Positions 18,833 to 29,284 are shown, numbered from the stretch's first letter. The stretch: 64,000 bases of DNA from CAVSUZ01 sp963791885 (GCA_963791885.1 CAWBUL010000006.1:2294001-2358000), one strand, 5' to 3'. Notes: a model not told the origin generated them from the letters alone. Program-made: numbers and translations.

Positions 18833-19969
18833 GTGCTCTGACGCATTCTATCAATTCACAACATGCGGTTGCCATGCGATTCTGTGAGCATGGCACAGAC
18901 AGTATGCGTGTTGTTGAGCGCGGCAGACAGGAAGCGGCTTAAGGCAATAGCATCGGATCGCAACCGAGCGGGCAAATACATCGAGCGAGCCGAGTCGTTC
19001 TGGCCTCGGCCAGTGGTCGGCCGGTGCAACATGTGGCGAAAGAGATCAGCGTCAGCCGCCCCATGGTCTGGCGCTGGCAGCAGCGTTTTGTCGAGGAAGG
19101 TCCCGACGGGTTGCTGCGTGACAAGACGCGCAAGCCCGGCAAACGACCGATCCCGGCCGATAAAGTGGCGCACGTCGTGGCGCTCACGTGTGGCGAGCCG
19201 CCCCCTGGGACCACGTATTGGACCGGGCGAGCCATGGCAAACGCCACCGCCATGTCTCTGCGCTCGGTGCAGCGCATCTGGGCGGCGCACCAACTCCAGC
19301 CGCACCGCGTGCGCAGCTTCAAGCGCTCGCGTGATCCGCAGTTCGCTGAGAAAATGGCGGATATCATCGGCCTTTATCTCGATCCGCCCGCCCATGCGGT
19401 GGTGCTGTCGATCGACGAAAAGAGCCAAATCCAGGCGCTCGACCGTACCCAGCCTGGACTGCCGCTGAAACCCGGCCGCTGCGGCACCATGACCCACGAC
19501 TACAAACGCCATGGAACGACGACGTTGTTCGCCGCATTGAACGTGCTGAAGGGTACGGTGATCGGTCGCTGCATGCAGCGACACCGGCACGAGGAGTTCA
19601 TCCGCTTCCTCAATGCCGTCGAACGCGAGGTGCCGTCCGGCAAGTTGGTCCATGCGGTCGTCGACAACTACGCCACCCACCGGCACCGAAAGGTACAGGC
19701 CTGGCTGGCACGCCATGACCGATGGACCTTCCACTTCACGCCAACCTCCGGGTCATGGCTGAACGCGGTGGAGACCTTCTTCTCCGCTCTTACCCGACAA
19801 CGCATCCGGCGCGGCAGCTTCCACTCCCTCGTCAGCCTGCAGGCTGCCATTAAGACTTACCTCGCTGAGCGAAATGCAGAACCACGCCCATTCGTCTGGA
19901 CCGCAGCCACCGCCTCAATCCTTGCCAAGCTCGAAAGATTGCCTGCATCGTCCGTATAAGTCAGAGCAC
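18833..19969 (+). mobile_element. IS630-family insertion sequence, copy 1 (1137 bp)
   Basis: The ends are GTGCTCTGAC at 18833 and its complement GTCAGAGCAC ending at 19969. The target duplication is TA (18831-18832, 19970-19971), as expected for the family. It is inserted in the 3' part of the restriction-modification gene. A second copy at 50636-51772 has the same length, with five base differences that I could count. Confidence 0.93.
18890..19959 (+). CDS. IS630-family transposase, two frames
   Basis: DDE transposase of about 356 residues read in two frames. The first frame starts at ATG 18890 (MAQTVCVLLSAADRKRLKAI) and reaches KYIERA near 18990. A minus-one step there gives RVVLASASGRPVQHVAKEIS without losing any residue, followed by the helix-turn-helix SRPMVWRWQQRF. 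The core has VVLSIDEKSQIQAL (first Asp), VHAVVDNYATHRH (second Asp) and TSGSWLNAVETFFSAL (Glu). The identical break in copy 2 means either programmed minus-one frameshifting or an ancestral lesion carried by both copies. I see no classic slippery heptamer at the site. Confidence 0.88.
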
Positions 19970-20241
19970 TAGTGAAATAGCGGAGGGCATCATCTTTGCC
20001 CCTCTGCGCTCTTCGCCATGAATACCACCACCCTATTGGTGCGTTCAGAACGGCTGCGAGCCAGTCATCGGAGCCAGGTATAAAATAGCTCGTGTCGCTC
20101 ACTGCACGCCCGCTCCGGTCTGGGAGGAAGGAGGCGGTCCAGCAGATGTCAACGTAGATAAGCTTATGGTGTTGATTTTCGCTGAGAACTGACCCGGGTT
20201 TTCCACCGAGAACTGACCCGGGTGAATTTATGGTTTGCGGG

Positions 20242-21033
20242 TCATACCGGGGTCAAGTTCTTGGCCTTTTCCTTTCGGCCCTTGTTGGCGGCCGAGCTGG
20301 CTTTGAAGCGGAAGCTGTCATTGCCGGTTTCCACGATGTGGCAGTGGTGGGTGAGGCGGTCGAGCATGGCGGTCGTCATCTTAGCGTCGCCGAACACGTC
20401 AGCCCATTCGCTGAAGCTCAGGTTCGTGGTGATGACCACAGAGGCCCGTTCGTAAAGCTTGCTCAGCAGGTGGAAAAGCAGCGCGCCGCCGGAGGGGCTG
20501 AACGGCAGATAGCCCAATTCATCGAGCATTACGAGGTCGCACCGCATCAGCCGATCCGCGATCTGACCCGATCGGCCCTGAGTTTTCTCCTGCTCCAGCG
20601 CATTGACCAGGTCGACGGTCCCGAAGAACCGAACCTTTTTGCGATGGTGTTCAACCGCCTGCACGCCAAGCGCCGTGGCGATGTGGGTCTTGCCGGTGCC
20701 CGGACCGCCGACGAGGACCACGTTGTCGGCGTTTTCGATGAACTCACACCGGTAAAGCTGGCGCACCAGGGCTTCATTGGTTTCGCTGGACGCAAAATCA
20801 AAACCGCTCAGATCCTTGTAGACGGGGAAGCGCGCCGCCTTCAGCTGGTAGGCAACCGATCGAACCTCGCGCTCGGCGGTTTCCGCCTTGAGCAGCTGTG
20901 AGAGAATGGGGACGGCCGAATTGAACGCTGGCGCGCCCTGCTCCATCAGCTCGCCCGCGGCTTGCGCCATGCCAAACATCTTCAGGCCGCGCAGCATCAC
21001 GACAATCGCCGCCCCGGCCGGATCATGACGCAT
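20242..21033 (-). CDS. istB: IstB, IS21 helper ATPase
   Basis: AAA+ ATPase that selects targets and activates the IstA transposase. It has the Walker A motif VLVGGPGTGKTHIATAL, Walker B CDLVMLDELGYLPFS, and the sensor region VVITTNLSFSEWADVFGDAK. Length 263 residues from ATG 21033, normal for the family. The start overlaps the istA stop by 11 bases, implying translational coupling within the element. The frame is intact. Confidence 0.95.
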   Translation of the reverse strand: MRHDPAGAAIVVMLRGLKMFGMAQAAGELMEQGAPAFNSAVPILSQLLKAETAEREVRSVAYQLKAARFPVYKDLSGFDFASSETNEALVRQLYRCEFIENADNVVLVGGPGTGKTHIATALGVQAVEHHRKKVRFFGTVDLVNALEQEKTQGRSGQIADRLMRCDLVMLDELGYLPFSPSGGALLFHLLSKLYERASVVITTNLSFSEWADVFGDAKMTTAMLDRLTHHCHIVETGNDSFRFKASSAANKGRKEKAKNLTPV

Positions 21034-22555
21034 GGCGGGCCTCCTGTAGCTTCTCGCGCAGGGCATCGTAGCGTTCGACGTCGGCACGTGGCTCCCGGTC
21101 CAGGGCCAAGGCCTGCGGAGCCGCGATCATTGCTGTGGCCGTGGATTTGCCGTCGATCAGCCGGTGCAACATGTTCAGCACGTGCGTCTTTGTCGGCGCT
21201 CCATCACTCAGCGCCAGTTCGACGGCACACAACACCGCATCTTCACCATGGTGCAGGACGAGGGCAAGAATCTCCACCATCTCCCGGTCGCCTCCGGGCT
21301 GCTTGAGAAGGTGCTGTTGCAGCCGCTTGAACGCTTCCGGCAATTCGGCGAACGGCGCGCCATTACGCAGAGCTCCCGGCTTGCGCTGGATCACCGCGAG
21401 ATAGTGGTGCCAATCATAGATGGTGCGGCCGGGCAGATGATGCGACCGCTCGATGAGCCGCGCGTGTTCGCAGATGACTTGCCCTTCGGCAACGACAACG
21501 ACGCGGCCTGGATAAACCCTTAAGCTGACGCGATGATTGGCGAAGGACGCGGGCACGCTGTAGCGGTTGCGATCAAAGTGAACGAGGCAGGTGGGCGAAA
21601 CGCGTTTGCCGTATTCAACAAAACCATCGAACGGTCTGCCAACGGCCATCAGGCATCCGACTTCACTTTGCCACGCATCGAATATCGAGCCTTGCTGGCT
21701 GCCGTGTGGAATCTCGCGCCATAGCGCTTGGCAGCGTTGTTCCAGCCAGTCGTTCAAGTCAGCCAGCGTCACAAAACGCGGCATGGTCTGCCACAGCCGA
21801 TGACGCGCGTCCTGGACATTCTTCTCGATCTGACCCTTCTCCCAGCCTGAGGCCGGATTGCAAAAGTCAGCATCGAAAAGGTAGTGGCTGGCCATCGCGG
21901 CAAAGCGTGCATTGACCTGGCGCTTCTTGCCGACGCCAACTTGGTCAACAGCCGTTCTCATATTGTCGTAGATGCCGCGGCGCGGCACGCCGCCAAGCAC
22001 CCGGAACGCATGATGATGCGCGTCGAACAGCATCTCGTGCGTCTGCAGCGGATAGGCCCGGACAATGAAGGTGCGGCTGTAGCAAAGCTTGAAGTGCGCA
22101 GCTTGCAGCTTGGTCCGTTCGCCGCCGATAACGGCCCACTCCTCGCTCCAGTCGAACTGGAAAGCTTCGCCCGGCTGGAAAATCAGCGGAACAAAGGCCC
22201 CGCGGCCGGTCGTCTGCTGCTCCCGCTGCCGATGCTCCTTCCAGGTGCGGGCGAACGCCGCAACACGGCCGTATGAACCTTCAAACCCGAGGGCGGCCAG
22301 ATCCGCATGCAACCGCTTGATCGTCCGCCTCTGCTTGCGCGGCCTGCCGCTCTCTAGCTTTAGCCAGGCCGACAGTTTCTCGGCGAACGCGTCCAGCTTG
22401 CTGGGCCGCTCCGGCACCTTGAAGGCCGGTTCCACCACGTCGCCCCGCAAGTATTTGCGGATGGTGTTCCGCGATAGCCCAGTCCTGCGGGCGATCTCCC
22501 GTATCGAAAGCTGGTCTCGAAGCGCCCAGCGACGGATCACGCTCAGTAACTCCAT
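21023..22555 (-). CDS. istA: IstA, IS21-family DDE transposase
   Basis: Transposase of 510 residues. The N-terminal helix-turn-helix is LSIREIARRTGLSRNTIRKY. The DDE core has GEAFQFDWSEEWAVIGG (first Asp), RRGIYDNMRTAVDQVG (second Asp) and ASGWEKGQIEKNVQDARHRL (Glu). A C-terminal Mu-transposase-like domain includes YSVPASFANHRVSLRVYPG. I chose ATG 22555 (MELLSVIRRWALRDQ); the longer frame to 22615 would run into the terminal repeat. Intact and overlapping istB. Confidence 0.95.
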   Translation of the reverse strand: MELLSVIRRWALRDQLSIREIARRTGLSRNTIRKYLRGDVVEPAFKVPERPSKLDAFAEKLSAWLKLESGRPRKQRRTIKRLHADLAALGFEGSYGRVAAFARTWKEHRQREQQTTGRGAFVPLIFQPGEAFQFDWSEEWAVIGGERTKLQAAHFKLCYSRTFIVRAYPLQTHEMLFDAHHHAFRVLGGVPRRGIYDNMRTAVDQVGVGKKRQVNARFAAMASHYLFDADFCNPASGWEKGQIEKNVQDARHRLWQTMPRFVTLADLNDWLEQRCQALWREIPHGSQQGSIFDAWQSEVGCLMAVGRPFDGFVEYGKRVSPTCLVHFDRNRYSVPASFANHRVSLRVYPGRVVVVAEGQVICEHARLIERSHHLPGRTIYDWHHYLAVIQRKPGALRNGAPFAELPEAFKRLQQHLLKQPGGDREMVEILALVLHHGEDAVLCAVELALSDGAPTKTHVLNMLHRLIDGKSTATAMIAAPQALALDREPRADVERYDALREKLQEARHAS

Positions 22556-25500
22556 GCTTATCACTCCCGTGGACCCCGCTGAAAACAGCCGGGGCGAGGT
22601 CAAAACATGGGTCAATTCTCAGTGGAAATTTGCCACCTGGTGGGTCAGTTCTCGATGAAACTCAACACTTATGGCCGGCCAACAGGTCGTAGTAGGCGCA
22701 AGATCTCAGTTCCCACCAGTACCTGCCATGATCTTCGCGATGACGTAGCCCCTTCCACTCGCCGAGCCTGTCTCTGGGAAGGGACTCAAACAATTTCATA
22801 TGGGCATGTAGTGCAGGATAGGTCGTTGCGAATGCTGCCTCGGCGGCTTGTTCGTCAATAGCCGTCGACCACGGCCACTCGTAGTCGCTGCTCGATTTGA
22901 GCAAGATCATATGTAAGCCGCTGTCCGGGGCACTCCAACGCTGAACGTCTTGCCCCCGCAAATACGGCCTGATGATCTCCGCACTCGCAGGATCAGCGGC
23001 GACCAAACGATCACGGGTGGCGGTGTCGATCAGGAATGCCTCGTTGAATCCTGTCAAAACGCCGCGGTACGGCTTCACCCCCGCATACTCCGCCAGGGGT
23101 ACGCCCACGCGCCTGATCTTGGCCAGCAGGTCCATCACCGGCTTCGGTTCAAGCGTCCACCCGTCGCGTCCAAGAGAGGTGCGCAGGAGCGGAAAGCTAG
23201 CTGCAGATACGGCCGCCCCCAGCCGCTCGTCCGGCAATGTTTCCCGGGGAGGCACCGCGACTGTCAGCAACTCAGCAACCTCCGTTCCATCCGGACGTCG
23301 CGCTATGACCACACTAGGAAACACATCAGCGTCCGGGAAGAAGGCGCGGGCGTGGCCAAAATCGATGACCACCTCGGTCTCCGCACGGGCTGAATCAGTT
23401 AACATCGTGCGCAATTCTTCAGCATAACCTGCTTTCATCCATTTGTTTGTCACCACGTACGCGATGCGGCCACCGGGCCGCACCAGCCGCACGCCCTGCT
23501 CGAAGAAGTAGACATACAAGTCAGCCATGCCGGCAAACGTTGCATGGCTCGCTGCGAGCGCCGCCTTCAGCGCTGCCAGACGCTCCTGTCGTACATAGGG
23601 AGGGTTACCGATCACCGCATCGAAGCCACCGTCCGGTACCGGCCGCGTGAGATTCTGCCATGTATTTGGGAACGCCACAGGCCAGTGCAGGAAATGCTCG
23701 CGCCCTGCGAGTGCCCGCGCGTCGGCGACCAGGGCGGCAGCGACGCGCCGCCGTTGGTCGGCTTCGCCCAGCGTAGCTAGCATTGGTTGCGTGCCGTCGT
23801 CGTCAGATACCGCGATGACCAATTCGCCCGTTGCGATCTTAAGCGGGTCACCAAATTGACCCTCCAATATCGCCTTGAAAGCTGCGGCACGGTCATAGGC
23901 GTTCTGCTGCTTCTCTGCTGTGGCGATTCTCCTCGCGTCGGCGTCGGCCCGCCGTAGCTGCTCGGGCGAGAAGCGCGGCTTCCTCAGATTGGGATTGAGG
24001 TCGACCCCCAAAGCATGCCGAGCAGTCATCAAGCTGAAGAACGCGTCCAGCTCGCGGGTCGCGTCCTCAATGACACCAAACGCGTCGGACGAAGCTTTAA
24101 CTTCTGAAACGTCGTTGTCGGTGGTCTCCTCGATTTGGGTCATAACGTTGGCGATGCCTTCGAGACGGGCTATCTCACCACCTCTCAGAAGGCCGCCGCC
24201 TTGCGCTACTGCGTCCAGCGTCGGACGGACCCATGCACCCACGATGCTGTCGCCGCAGCGAAGGTGGTGATCCAGAAAAGACAATGGAGCGCCAACCGTG
24301 AAGGTGTGCAGCCAGAGCGAGACCTTCGCTAGCTCCACCGCGAACGGGTTCTTGTCGACACCGTGGACAACACGTTTGAGGATCATGCGGCGGATAATGT
24401 GACGGTCGTCGAGTTGTTCAGGAGCCACTTGCCAGCCATGGATTTGAGCCTGGTCTAAGATGCGCGTACGGATGGCTGCGACCCGGGCCAAGAGTGGGGA
24501 TGTATACTCGCCCCAAGCCACCTGCGCGGACGCTTCCGCCAGCGCCGCGAGCACGCGATCGGCAAGCCAATCGACCAAGCTTACAAGGAAGTGGCCCGAC
24601 CCCATCGCCGGATCGCAGACCTTCACCTCGAGCAGCGCGGAGGCGGTGTCCCTGGCTGCGAGCTCCGCCAGTCGAATGCCCAATGGCCGTCGGTCGCTTT
24701 TCAATCGCTCAGCTGCGGCTTCGAACGCGATTGCCCGATCTTTAACAGTCGGGCCGATGGCGCGCTCGATAATCAACGACACGAGTGCCTCTGGCGTGTA
24801 GTAGCTGCCACTGTCGTGACGCTCGGCGTCATCGCGAGCAACAACAACTCTACCGTCTTCCCCCGGCTGCAGCCCGAACTCCAAGATGCGCTCGTAAATT
24901 GAGCCGAGTTGCTGAACGGAGAGATCACGATAATTGACGTATTTCGGCCCGCGTTCATCCTCCACGTGCGACAGCGCAAACACGATCCGCGCGACGACAT
25001 CATCAGGCAGTTCGACGCGCTCCAAAACCGGCGCTGCATCCGGCTCGAAAAGGCCGCCATTGTAGGGCGGGATACCGAGGCCATCATCGCCATACGCGAT
25101 GGCGGTGAATATGCCGCGAAGTCGTGCCCAGTAGATCGCCGCGCGTGGCGAGGGCGTCCGCCCTGCCGCGCGCGCGTCGGCCACTTCGCGTCGAATGCGG
25201 GTCAGGCAATAAGCGGCGTATGGCCCCCGTTCGCCCGGCAGCAGGTCACGGTCCTCAGCGTAGAGCACGAACAGAAGGCGATAGAGTAGGATAAGTGAGC
25301 CTTGCCGGATTTCTTCGAGCCACGCGCTGTCAGGAGCTACGGGGCGGCTCCGATCGTGCTGGGCCAGGGCGGCCGCAAGGACCGGAAATACTTCGTCAAA
25401 GACAACGCGAGAAAGATCGTGAGCGACCTTCTCTTCCCAGCGACGCCCCTGCTCCAACGCAACCGCGTGGAAAGTCCGGCCATGCTCAGATGCTACGAAT

Positions 25501-26314
25501 GCCGGCCGGCCAAACAGAACTAGGAATAGTTGCAACGCGTGATTTGCGGTAATGCCACGAGGGTCGAGCAGGTCGGTCTCGCAGCCAGGTAAGGCAAACA
25601 CCTTGCCGAGGTCGATTTCGAGGAAGTCTTCCGAAACCGACAACGCACCCTGCCAATACAGGCGCCACAGGCGCCCATTGGTCAGTATCCCCCAACGCAG
25701 GCCGCCGTTAGTGGCATCATCGGCACGCCGGAGATAGCGCAGTATCTGAGTTGACGGGACGCCTTCCTCAGCCGCGTGCTTGTCACGTCCGTCAACTGGC
25801 CGGTCGAGAGGGCGGTTCCAGCGCTTGGATTCCACCAGGCACAGCCCGTGCTGGAAGCGCCGCCACGGCGGCTCCTTGCGTGCCAGTTCAAGGGCGGCCG
25901 GGTCGCCAAAGAGCAGGGCATCTGGTACGTCCGACCGGCCGGTTGCCGACTGGTTCTGCTGCGGCAGCCAGTCGGCCCAACCGAGCCATGCTCCAAAACC
26001 GGAAATACAAGCTGCGCTTCGGTTTCGGCCTCGTTTGGCGCGCGATGTCGCACCATCGGCGCGAGCAGCGATTGCAGGCGAGCACCAGCACTTTCCAGCG
26101 TGTCGCCCGATAGGGCGCGCCAAGCCGGCTCCGCGGTGATGCCTTCCAGAAGGAAATCCCGGGTGAACAACCCACCCTGGATCATTGGCGAATGACCATT
26201 CCAGTTACGAAATAGGGACGCCTTCGGCCAATTCGCATGCTGAACGGTAGCACGCAAGGCCAAAGATCAAACTAATACAAAGGGCTGTTTCAAGCGGCGC
26301 ACGGTGAGCCGCCA

Positions 26315-27749
26315 GGTCGTGTCCCAGTTCGTGGTGTAGGAGCTGTGGGTAAGTGGCCTGCCGGAGCGACCGCCAAGAGGACCGCCAAGAGTTTGGAGTA
26401 GGCAGGCCACTTATCCACAGCGGTGGTCACCGTGGTGCTCCTGGGTAGGGTTGGGTTGCAACACGCAACTCTGACCTTGGAGGCCACCCCGATGACCGAC
26501 GACATGATCACCCTTCGCGAGCTGATGGAGAAGGGTTCGGACGCGACACTGCTGCGCGAGATGATCGGCTTCGCCGCGCAGCGTCTGATGGAACTGGAGA
26601 CCGAGACTCTGTGCGGTGCTGGCCACGGCGAGCGCAGCGAGAATCGGACCAACCTGCGCAACGGCTACCGGGATCGCGACTGGCAGACACGTGCTGGGAC
26701 CGTGGAGCTGCGCATACCGAAGCTACGCCGCGGCAGCTACTTTCCCGGCTTTCTGGAGCCGCGCCGGATGGCGGAGAAGGCGCTAACCGCGGTGATCCAA
26801 GAGTCCTACGTCCAGGGCATCTCAACCCGCTCGGTGGACGAGCTGGTCAAGGCGATGGGGCTGGAGGGCATCAGCAAAAGCCAAGTGTCGCGGCTCTGTG
26901 CCGAGATCGACGAGCGGGTGCAGACGTTCCTGCACCGTCCGATCGAAGGCGAGTGGCCGTATCTGTGGCTGGATGCCACCTATGTCAAAGCCCGGCGTGA
27001 TCATCATATCGTCTCGGTGGCCGTGATTGTCGCCATGGCGGTCAACACGGACGGCCGTCGCGAGGTGCTGGGCATGACCATCGGCAACAGCGAAGCCGAG
27101 CCGTTCTGGACCGAGTTCCTGCGCTCGCTCACGCGCCGCGGCCTACGCGGCGTCAAGCTGGTCATCTCCGACGCGCATGAAGGCCTGAAAGCAGCGATTG
27201 CCAAAGTGCTTGGCGCGACCTGGCAGCGCTGTCGCGTGCACTTCATGCGCAATGCCTTGGCGCATGCCGGAAAGACGCAGCGACGGATCGTCTCGGCGTG
27301 GATCGGCACGGCGTTTGCCCAGGATGATGCTGAGGCCGCTCGCAAGCAGTGGCGACAGGTCGCCGATCAAGCCAGGCCACGCATCAGCAAGCTCGCCGCC
27401 CTGATGGACCATGCCGAAGCTGATGTCCTGGCCTACATGGGCTTTCCGGCACAGCACCGCACCAAGATACACAGCACCAATCCGCTCGAACGCCTCAATG
27501 GGGAGATCAAGCGGCGCAGCGAGGTGGTGGGTATCTTCCCGAACGAAGCCGCTGTTACCCGGCTGGTTGGTGCACTGCTACTCGAACAGAATGATGAATG
27601 GGCCGTTCAGCGTGCCCGCTATATGACCCTGGAAACCATCGCTCCCCTGGGCCATGATCTCAGCGTCAGTCTGCCTCTCATCGCAGCCTGACACGGCGGT
27701 CCAACCCGCCAAGGAGTTCTGCTCCTACACCACGTGTTGGGACACCATC
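26315..27749 (+). mobile_element. IS256-family insertion sequence, ~1435 bp, 8-bp target duplication
   Basis: The ends are GGTCGTGTCCCAGTTCGTGG at 26315 and, on the other strand from 27749, GATGGTGTCCCAACACGTGG; both continue TGTAGGAGC. The flanks share AGCCGCCA at 26307-26314 and 27750-27757, the 8-bp duplication expected for IS256. It sits about 130 bp upstream of the restriction-modification start, so it may also have cut that gene's promoter region. Confidence 0.9.
26492..27691 (+). CDS. IS256-family transposase
   Basis: Mutator-type DDE transposase of 399 residues from ATG 26492 (MTDDMITLRELMEKGSDATL). Catalytic residues lie in YLWLDATYVKARR (Asp), KLVISDAHEGLKAAIAKVLG (Asp) and HSTNPLERLNGEIKRRSEVV (Glu). 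The CxxC-like RCRVHFMRNAL region is typical of the family. The frame is complete. The longer frame to 26423 begins inside the element's leader and is unlikely to be used. Confidence 0.95.
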   Translation: MTDDMITLRELMEKGSDATLLREMIGFAAQRLMELETETLCGAGHGERSENRTNLRNGYRDRDWQTRAGTVELRIPKLRRGSYFPGFLEPRRMAEKALTAVIQESYVQGISTRSVDELVKAMGLEGISKSQVSRLCAEIDERVQTFLHRPIEGEWPYLWLDATYVKARRDHHIVSVAVIVAMAVNTDGRREVLGMTIGNSEAEPFWTEFLRSLTRRGLRGVKLVISDAHEGLKAAIAKVLGATWQRCRVHFMRNALAHAGKTQRRIVSAWIGTAFAQDDAEAARKQWRQVADQARPRISKLAALMDHAEADVLAYMGFPAQHRTKIHSTNPLERLNGEIKRRSEVVGIFPNEAAVTRLVGALLLEQNDEWAVQRARYMTLETIAPLGHDLSVSLPLIAA

Positions 27750-27902
27750 AGCCGCCATGGTTCGAACTGCGCGGAGGACAACACACCACAACGCTCGCAC
27801 GCCCCTAAACGCCACTACCGCAAACCGGCCCACTTGCCTCTTGCTCTGTGAGAGTGACTAACAATATACACACCATGCTCCTGCGCTGCCCTGCAACCCA
27901 AA

Positions 27903-28325
27903 ACCACCTCATCTCACGGGGTGATCCAAAATCCACGAATTCGGTTATTGAGACCTCGGCGAAACTCGAGGATCGCCCTTTACGGGCCAATGCTGTCTCG
28001 CTCAGCGATATAGGTCCCCTAGAATCACTCTTTGAGATTCCTTCGAGACATCAGCCACCATCCGCACCACGGCTCAGAACCGCTCCGTCTCGCCATACGA
28101 TCCTGAGTCTACGAATTCTGTAACTGAGATTCTCACGAGATTCCGAGCCTATCCTGCCAAGCGCGCCTGTCTCATAAAATGTCTGCCGGCCTCGAAATCA
28201 TTAAATTGAGACACAGACGAGACATACCGTAAACCGCTCCGCCATCGTCCATCCCATTGCATGATCCGAAATCTCACACCACGAAAACTGAGACCCCACC
28301 GAGACTCCTCCCGCCACCCCTTCGA
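27903..28325. repeat. Five degenerate tandem repeats, period about 82-92 bp
   Basis: A common core TGAGAC/T, 6-7 bases, then CGAGAC/T or a close variant begins at 27949, 28033, 28125, 28207 and 28289, giving spacings of 84, 92, 82 and 82. Upstream of each core, about 40-50 bases away, lies TCTCA or GTCTC, the complement of GAGAC, followed in some units by CGATCC/TGATCC and ACGAATTC. Units therefore share an order of motifs but have low overall identity. The array fills the 660-bp gene-free gap between the IS256 element and the amino-acid ABC operon. No open frame of note is present. Confidence 0.6.
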
Positions 28326-28411
28326 CCCCCGCCCAAACCCTGTATGCTCCCACCCCGAAGCCGCCGGTCCACAGCCGGCGACCGACCACACCTCGGGGGA
28401 GGCACCGAACA

Positions 28412-29284
28412 ATGAACACGAACGACCATCGCCGTCGCTTCCTGCAACTCGGCGGCGTCGCGCTCGCCACCGCCGGCACCCTCGCCGCGCTCGATCCCGA
28501 ACGAGCCGCCGCCCAGGCCAACAGCCAGTCCCTGCTCCGCACCGTCCTCAACAGGGGTCGCCTGATCGTCGGCACCGGCTCCACGAACCCGCCCTGGCAC
28601 TTCGAGGATGACAACGGCAAGCTCACCGGCATGGACATCGCCATGGCCCGCATCCTGGCCAAAGGCCTGTTCGGCGATGAGACCAAAATCGACTTCGTGC
28701 AGCAGGACCCCGCCGCCCGCATCCCCAACATCGCCACCGGCAAGGTGGACATCGTCATCCAGTTCATGACCGTCTCCTCGCAGCGCGCCCAGCTCGTGAA
28801 CTTCTCCCGGCCGTACTATGTGGAGGGTGCCGCCCTCATGACCGCGCCCAGCAGCAAATGGCAGACCTACAAGGACCTGCTCGCGGCCGGAAAACAGGTG
28901 CGTGCGTCGGTGCTGCAGAATGTCGGTGCCGACGATCTGGTGCATCAGGCGCTGCCCGACGCGCAGGTGCTTCAGCTCGACACCCAGGCCAACGTGATGC
29001 AGGCGGTGCAGGCGGGCCGGGCCGATGTCGCGGTCGTGGATGCGTCCACCGTGAAGTGGCTCGTGAAGCACAATCCCGGCGTCTACACCGATCCGGGCTA
29101 CGCGTATGAGGCGCAGCTCTACAGCGCCGCCATGCGCCAGAGCGATCTCGACTGGCTGCACTACGTCGATACCTGCTTCAACGTCGCCATGCACGGCAAC
29201 GAACCCGAGATCTACACCGCCGCGTTCCAGGAATTCTTCGGCGAAAGACCACCCGTGCAGAAGCCGGGGTTCCCGCCCTACTAG
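28412..29284 (+). CDS. Polar amino-acid-type ABC transporter substrate-binding protein
   Basis: Periplasmic binding protein of family 3 (290 residues). A twin-arginine-like signal HRRRFLQLGGVALATAGTL ends near ERAAAQA. The mature part shows GRLIVGTGSTNPPWHFED, KLTGMDIAMARILAKGL, ARIPNIATGKVDIVI and FSRPYYVEGAALM, the standard amino-acid binding fold. A strong ribosome site GGGGGAGG precedes ATG 28412. It is the first gene of a four-gene importer operon followed at once by two permeases and the ATPase. The exact ligand is not readable from sequence. Confidence 0.92.
   Translation: MNTNDHRRRFLQLGGVALATAGTLAALDPERAAAQANSQSLLRTVLNRGRLIVGTGSTNPPWHFEDDNGKLTGMDIAMARILAKGLFGDETKIDFVQQDPAARIPNIATGKVDIVIQFMTVSSQRAQLVNFSRPYYVEGAALMTAPSSKWQTYKDLLAAGKQVRASVLQNVGADDLVHQALPDAQVLQLDTQANVMQAVQAGRADVAVVDASTVKWLVKHNPGVYTDPGYAYEAQLYSAAMRQSDLDWLHYVDTCFNVAMHGNEPEIYTAAFQEFFGERPPVQKPGFPPY

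Larger units (their letters stand above)
20170..22667 (-). mobile_element. IS21-family insertion sequence, 2498 bp, 7-bp target duplication
   Basis: The ends are TGTTGATTTTCGCTGAGAAC at 20170 and TGTTGAGTTTCATCGAGAAC on the other strand from 22667, in the TG...CA form typical of IS21. The flanks are CTTATGG at 20163-20169 and 22668-22674. Additional internal copies of GAGAACTGACCC near the left end are the multiple terminal repeats this family uses for transposase binding. It carries istA and istB, both complete. Confidence 0.93.
18379..26185 (-). pseudogene. Type IIG-like restriction-modification enzyme (Eco57I/PglX-like), disrupted by a frameshift, IS21 and IS630
   Basis: A single polypeptide of about 1385 residues if restored: nuclease, adenine methyltransferase and target recognition in one chain. 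Start ATG 26185 (MIQGGLFTRDFLLEGI). The N-terminal part has a PD-(D/E)xK-like pair, PDALLFGD and LCLVESKRWNRP. The methyltransferase has motif I CDPAMGSGHFLVSLVDWL (about residue 525) and motif IV VIGNPPYVRQERL (about residue 860). A one-base shift occurs near 25990 (VFPVLEHGSV versus WLGWADWLPQQNQ). IS21 interrupts after LLAGHK; removing it with one CTTATGG gives LLAGHKLIYVDICW. IS630 interrupts later; removing it with one TA gives LRYFTSYVEGYPIPVRP. The C-terminal part ends YGLTQAEAALMW...SLEGEQA. At least three inactivating lesions. Confidence 0.9.

Noticed and set aside
27903..28325. Possible CRISPR array
   Set aside because: Units are 82-92 bp with only short conserved cores; there are no near-identical 25-40 bp repeats with uniform spacers and no cas genes.
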